The notes under the pieces were generated by a model. It was not told where the DNA came from. It worked only from the letters and a program-made list of their open reading frames with translations, and did no database searches. Shown piece after piece: positions 61,299 to 64,000 of a DNA stretch of 64,000 nt. Made by a program: the position numbers and the translations under genes. Each line of letters starts with the position of its first letter. The first letter of the stretch is position 1. The DNA comes from Paludibacteraceae bacterium (GTDB lineage: Bacteria; Bacteroidota; Bacteroidia; Bacteroidales; Paludibacteraceae), in NCBI GenBank assembly GCA_017630395.1, contig JAGBVI010000001.1:62001-126000 (forward strand), in the 5' to 3' direction.

Positions 61299-61362
61299 GA
61301 AAAGCAGTAAGTAAAGATTACACATTACACAGTTATGATTATTGTTTTATTTGTGCTAATGG

Positions 61363-61372
61363 TATAAATAAG
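61363..61372 (+). promoter_or_regulatory. Late-type TATAAATAAG box
   Basis: TATAAATAAG, 3 nt before ATG 61376; a second, late-type start for the endonuclease gene. Confidence 0.4.
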
Positions 61373-61375
61373 TAT

Positions 61376-62464
61376 ATGCAGAGAAAAACCGATAAAGAAT
61401 TTATCTTAGAATTACAGGAAAAACATGGTGATGTTTTTCTATTTGATAAATTATGTTATAAAGGAAATACAACAAGTGTAATTATTGGTTGTAAAAAACA
61501 TGGTTATTATTTTTCTGTAACACCAAAAACGATTCTGAAAGATAAGTATGAAGCCCCATGTTGTATAAAGGAGAAAAGTAAATTATTTTTTATTGAAAAG
61601 TGTAACGAAGTTCATAAAAAATTTTATAATTATGATAAGTTTGAATATGTTACATCACATACGAAAGGGATAATAACTTGTCCTGAACATGGTGATTTTG
61701 AGCAATCCTTTGATGTTCATATTAGAGGTGTCGGCTGTCCAAAGTGTAATCAAAGAAACACACCTTATACGAATGAAGAATTTATTGAAAGAGCACAGGA
61801 AGTACATGGTAATCTTTACGATTATTCAAAGGTTGATTACGAAAAAAGTAATAATCCTGTTATAATCACATGTCCTATTCATGGTGATTTTAGGCAAAGA
61901 CCTAATTCACATTTGAATGGTCAAGGGTGTCCAAAATGTAACGGAAGTGTAAAGTATACAAATGAAGAATTTATTAAGAAGAGTAATTTTGTTCATCAGA
62001 ATAAGTATGATTATTCGGAATGTTTTTATGATGGAGCACATAAGAGTGTTACGATAATTTGTCCTAAACATGGAAAGTTTGTGACAAAAGGTTATTCACA
62101 TCTAGCGGGGGTCGGATGCCCTTCGTGTTATGAACGATATAAAAAATTTGAAAGTGAAGTTTACGAATTTGTTAAGAGTTTATATAATGGATACATAATA
62201 CGATGTGATAGAAGAGTTCTAAAAGACCCAAATACAGGAAGATGTAAAGAAATTGACATTTATCTACCTGATTTAGATTTAGGTATAGAATGTGATGGTG
62301 AGTATTGGCACGAAAAATATGAGATTGAACAACCAGGTTATCATGAAAATAAAAAACAATTATTTAAAAAATACGGTATACGTTTATTACAAATAAAATA
62401 TAATGATTGGCAAAAGAATAGAGAACAGTGTTATAATAAATTGAAAGAGATTTTTACAGTATGA
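61376..62464 (+). CDS. Free-standing homing endonuclease-like protein: zinc-finger repeats plus Vsr-like nuclease (362 aa)
   Basis: Residues 30-250 hold four repeats; the last three fit CPxHGxFxx...HxxGxGCPxC and the first is degenerate. The layout is the treble-clef (DUF723-type) DNA-binding array of some homing endonucleases. The C-terminal 100 residues resemble a Vsr/EDxHD nuclease: KEIDIYLPDLDLGIECDGEYWH and IRLLQIKYNDW. It has no in-frame TAG. Its TGA overlaps the ATG of nrdD. It probably cuts an nrdD-related target in rival phages, helping spread this locus. Confidence 0.8.
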   Translation: MQRKTDKEFILELQEKHGDVFLFDKLCYKGNTTSVIIGCKKHGYYFSVTPKTILKDKYEAPCCIKEKSKLFFIEKCNEVHKKFYNYDKFEYVTSHTKGIITCPEHGDFEQSFDVHIRGVGCPKCNQRNTPYTNEEFIERAQEVHGNLYDYSKVDYEKSNNPVIITCPIHGDFRQRPNSHLNGQGCPKCNGSVKYTNEEFIKKSNFVHQNKYDYSECFYDGAHKSVTIICPKHGKFVTKGYSHLAGVGCPSCYERYKKFESEVYEFVKSLYNGYIIRCDRRVLKDPNTGRCKEIDIYLPDLDLGIECDGEYWHEKYEIEQPGYHENKKQLFKKYGIRLLQIKYNDWQKNREQCYNKLKEIFTV

Positions 62465-64000
62465 GCGAAGTAACAGAGAAAAGAGTTAATAAGATTGATT
62501 GTGTCGACACAATTAATGAGTATATTGATAAGAGAGATTGGCGTATTCAAGCAAATGCGAATGGTTCGTATAGCTTTTCTGGTCTTGTAAATCAAACTGC
62601 AGGAAAAGTTATAGCAAATTATTGGTTAAATGAGGTGTATACTAAAAAGGAAGGTGATGCTCATCGTAACGGTGACTATCATATTCATGATTTAGATGTG
62701 TTGGGAGCTTACTGCTGTGGGCATGATTTACAGAAATTACTCCAAGAGGGTTTCAATGGTGTTGTAAGCCGCGCATCTTCTAAGCCACCCAAGCATTTCC
62801 GTGAAGCACTCGGATAGATGGCAAATTTCGTAGGTATTCTACAGAGTGAGTGGGCAGGTGCTCAGGCTTTCTCTTCATTCGATACTCTCCTTGCTCCTTA
62901 TGTTTTCTTTGACATGACAGTAGAGGGTATGGATGAACGAGATGTAAAGAAAGCTCTTCTCTCCTTTGTCTATAATCTCAATGTTCCTAGCAGATGGGGC
63001 TAGAGTCCATTTTCTAATGTTACTATTGACATGACTGTTCCCAATCACATGAAGTACCTTGCTCCTCAGCGTGGGGAAGAACCTTATTTTGTTCGTAATT
63101 GGCGTGAATTCCTTGAAAGCGAAAATCTTACGGATGACCCTGATGCAGCACTTGAGAAGAATGAGGGTTGGAACAGATTGTTTGAGGAAGCACGTAAGCG
63201 TATTGGTGATTATGACAGTGACGAAGAGACTATCCTTTATTCTCTCACTTATGACCACTTCAAAAAGGAGATGATGATTATCTCTAAGATGTATTATGAG
63301 GTTCTTTCTGAGGGTGACTGCGTAGGACAGCCTTTCACATTCCCTATTCCTACTGTAAACATTACAGAGGACTTTGAATGGGATAATCCTGATTATGAAT
63401 TCCTTTTTGAGAATGCTGCTCTATATGGTTCTACCTACTTCCAGAACTTCATTGGTTCTCAGTATCTCCGTGATGAGAATGGTAAGCTCACTATCCGTGA
63501 TGAAAGTGCTTACTCTACTGATGACGTAAGAAGTATGTGTCCTCTTACACTTGATACTAAGGTAATTACGAATAAAGGTGTAGTTGAATTGAAAGACTTA
63601 GACCCTTCCGTTCATAAGGTTAGAACAAACATGGCAAGATGGGCCGAGTTCAGGAAATCACCAATTTATAATAATCATACTGTTTTCAGAATCACTTTTG
63701 AAAATCAAACATTTGCAGACATGAGTTCTGAACATTTGCAGTGTGCAATTAAAGATGGTAATAGTAAACTTTACAAGGCTTCTGAATTGGAAGTTGGTAT
63801 GAAGTGTATGTTCCTTTATGATTGCACTGTTGATGGTTCTCGCGTAATGGGTGGTAATGAGTATGCCATTACACAAATTGAAAAGATGGGCGTTGCACCA
63901 ACTCAGTGTATTGAAATTGTTACTGATGATGAATACGAGCACGAATTTATGTTGGCTAACGGCTTGATGACTCATAACTGTCGCTTGCAGCTTGACCGTA
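62461..64000 (+). CDS. nrdD: Anaerobic ribonucleoside-triphosphate reductase NrdD, intein-bearing, cut by window edge
   Basis: The frame from ATG 62461 crosses TAG 62815-62817 and TAG 63001-63003 and runs off the window. NrdD signatures are NGDYHIHDLDVLGAYCCGHD, SKPPKHFREALG-Q-MANFVGI, PSRWG-Q-SPFSNVTIDMTVP (the second TAG falls where the family has Gln before PF) and GQPFTFPIPTVNIT. A mini-intein interrupts RSM|CRLQLD. It would make dNTPs by glycyl-radical chemistry under anaerobic conditions, which suggests an anaerobic host; the glycine-radical C-terminus lies beyond the window. Confidence 0.9.
63538..63978 (+). other. Mini-intein in NrdD (147 aa, no endonuclease domain)
   Basis: It begins at Cys (CPLTLDTKVITNKGVVELKD, the block A pattern C-x(4)-DT-x-V-x-T), has a block B-like FENQTFADMSSEHLQC, and ends EFMLANGLMTHN followed by Cys of the extein (block G HN|C). 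At 147 residues it has only the Hint splicing domain and no LAGLIDADG segment. The nearby free-standing endonuclease may supply mobility. Splicing would restore RSM-CRLQLD in NrdD. Confidence 0.9.

Noticed and set aside
1..64000. Programmed frameshifting or sequencing error as the explanation of split genes
   Set aside because: In every case both parts lie in the same frame and the separator is TAG; none needs a frame change.
1..64000. Suppressor tRNA(CUA) or any other tRNA gene
   Set aside because: I looked for T-arm and anticodon-arm patterns, including in the RNA element, and found no convincing cloverleaf. The decoding tRNA must be elsewhere in the genome.
1..64000. CRISPR array
   Set aside because: No set of regularly spaced direct repeats is visible.
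1..64000. Assignment to Lak megaphages of Prevotella
   Set aside because: The TAG code and myovirus genes fit, but the promoters are of the TTGACA/TATAAT kind rather than Bacteroidota type, and base composition looks higher than I recall for Lak; I leave the lineage open.

Overview
This window is part of a large contractile-tailed (myovirus-type) phage genome that appears to use a modified genetic code. Virion genes include a terminase large subunit, a 1,124-residue tail sheath, a tail-tube-like protein and very long structural proteins. No gene I accept ends in TAG: every stop is TAA or TGA. About fifty in-frame TAG codons sit inside otherwise intact genes. The clearest is in the terminase, where TAG (9151-9153) falls at the Gln of the Walker A motif (SR-TAG-SGKST; T4 gp17 has SRQLGKTT). 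TAG is therefore most simply read as Gln (translation table 15, as reported for Lak and other recoded gut phages). Coordinates below use that code and merge ORFs that the standard code splits. The host is not shown. Promoters of the TTGACA-17-TATAAT type suggest a host with a conventional sigma70/sigmaA rather than Bacteroidota-type promoters.

Layout. 1-9.5 kb: a protease-like gene, small early genes, a gp62-like clamp-loader subunit, a GroES-like protein, a DinG-like helicase, an acidic scaffold-like protein and terminase. 9.5-17.1 kb: four consecutive TAG-rich structural genes (about 31 TAGs). 17.1-22.8 kb: a membrane PAS protein, RecB-like nuclease, dNMP kinase, thioredoxin, GroEL and a lipoprotein. 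22.9-28 kb: sheath, tube-like protein and fibre-like proteins. 28-40.5 kb: an NAD+/ADP-ribose island (nicotinamidase fused to an acyl carrier protein, deoxyribosyltransferase-like protein, PRPP-synthetase-like protein, PnuC transporter, NAMPT-like enzyme, two radical SAM enzymes, DarG-like macrodomain, NAD synthetase). A nucleotidyltransferase at 57.8 kb may belong to the same pathway. 40.4-54.9 kb: dense small overlapping genes plus DNA ligase, an HD hydrolase and an EcoRI-type methyltransferase. 47.2-48.2 kb: a protein-free element bounded by inverted repeats and carrying two promoter-driven structured RNAs, one resembling an IS200/IS605 omega RNA. 55-58.7 kb: a D12-class methylase and more structural genes. 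58.7-61.2 kb: a complete IS1595-type element with 8-bp target duplication and two passenger genes. 61.4-64 kb: a zinc-finger/Vsr-like homing endonuclease directly upstream of an anaerobic ribonucleotide reductase (nrdD) that carries a mini-intein and runs off the window.

Regulation. Three promoter types are visible. (1) TTGACA-17-TATAAT, often overlapped by perfect inverted repeats. (2) A module GAAC-N5-TATAAT found at twelve places, usually with ATG only 6-8 nt after TATAAT, which predicts leaderless mRNAs. (3) A T4-late-like TAAATAA(A/G) box upstream of virion genes. Together these suggest an early/middle/late programme in which TAG-rich genes are mostly late.
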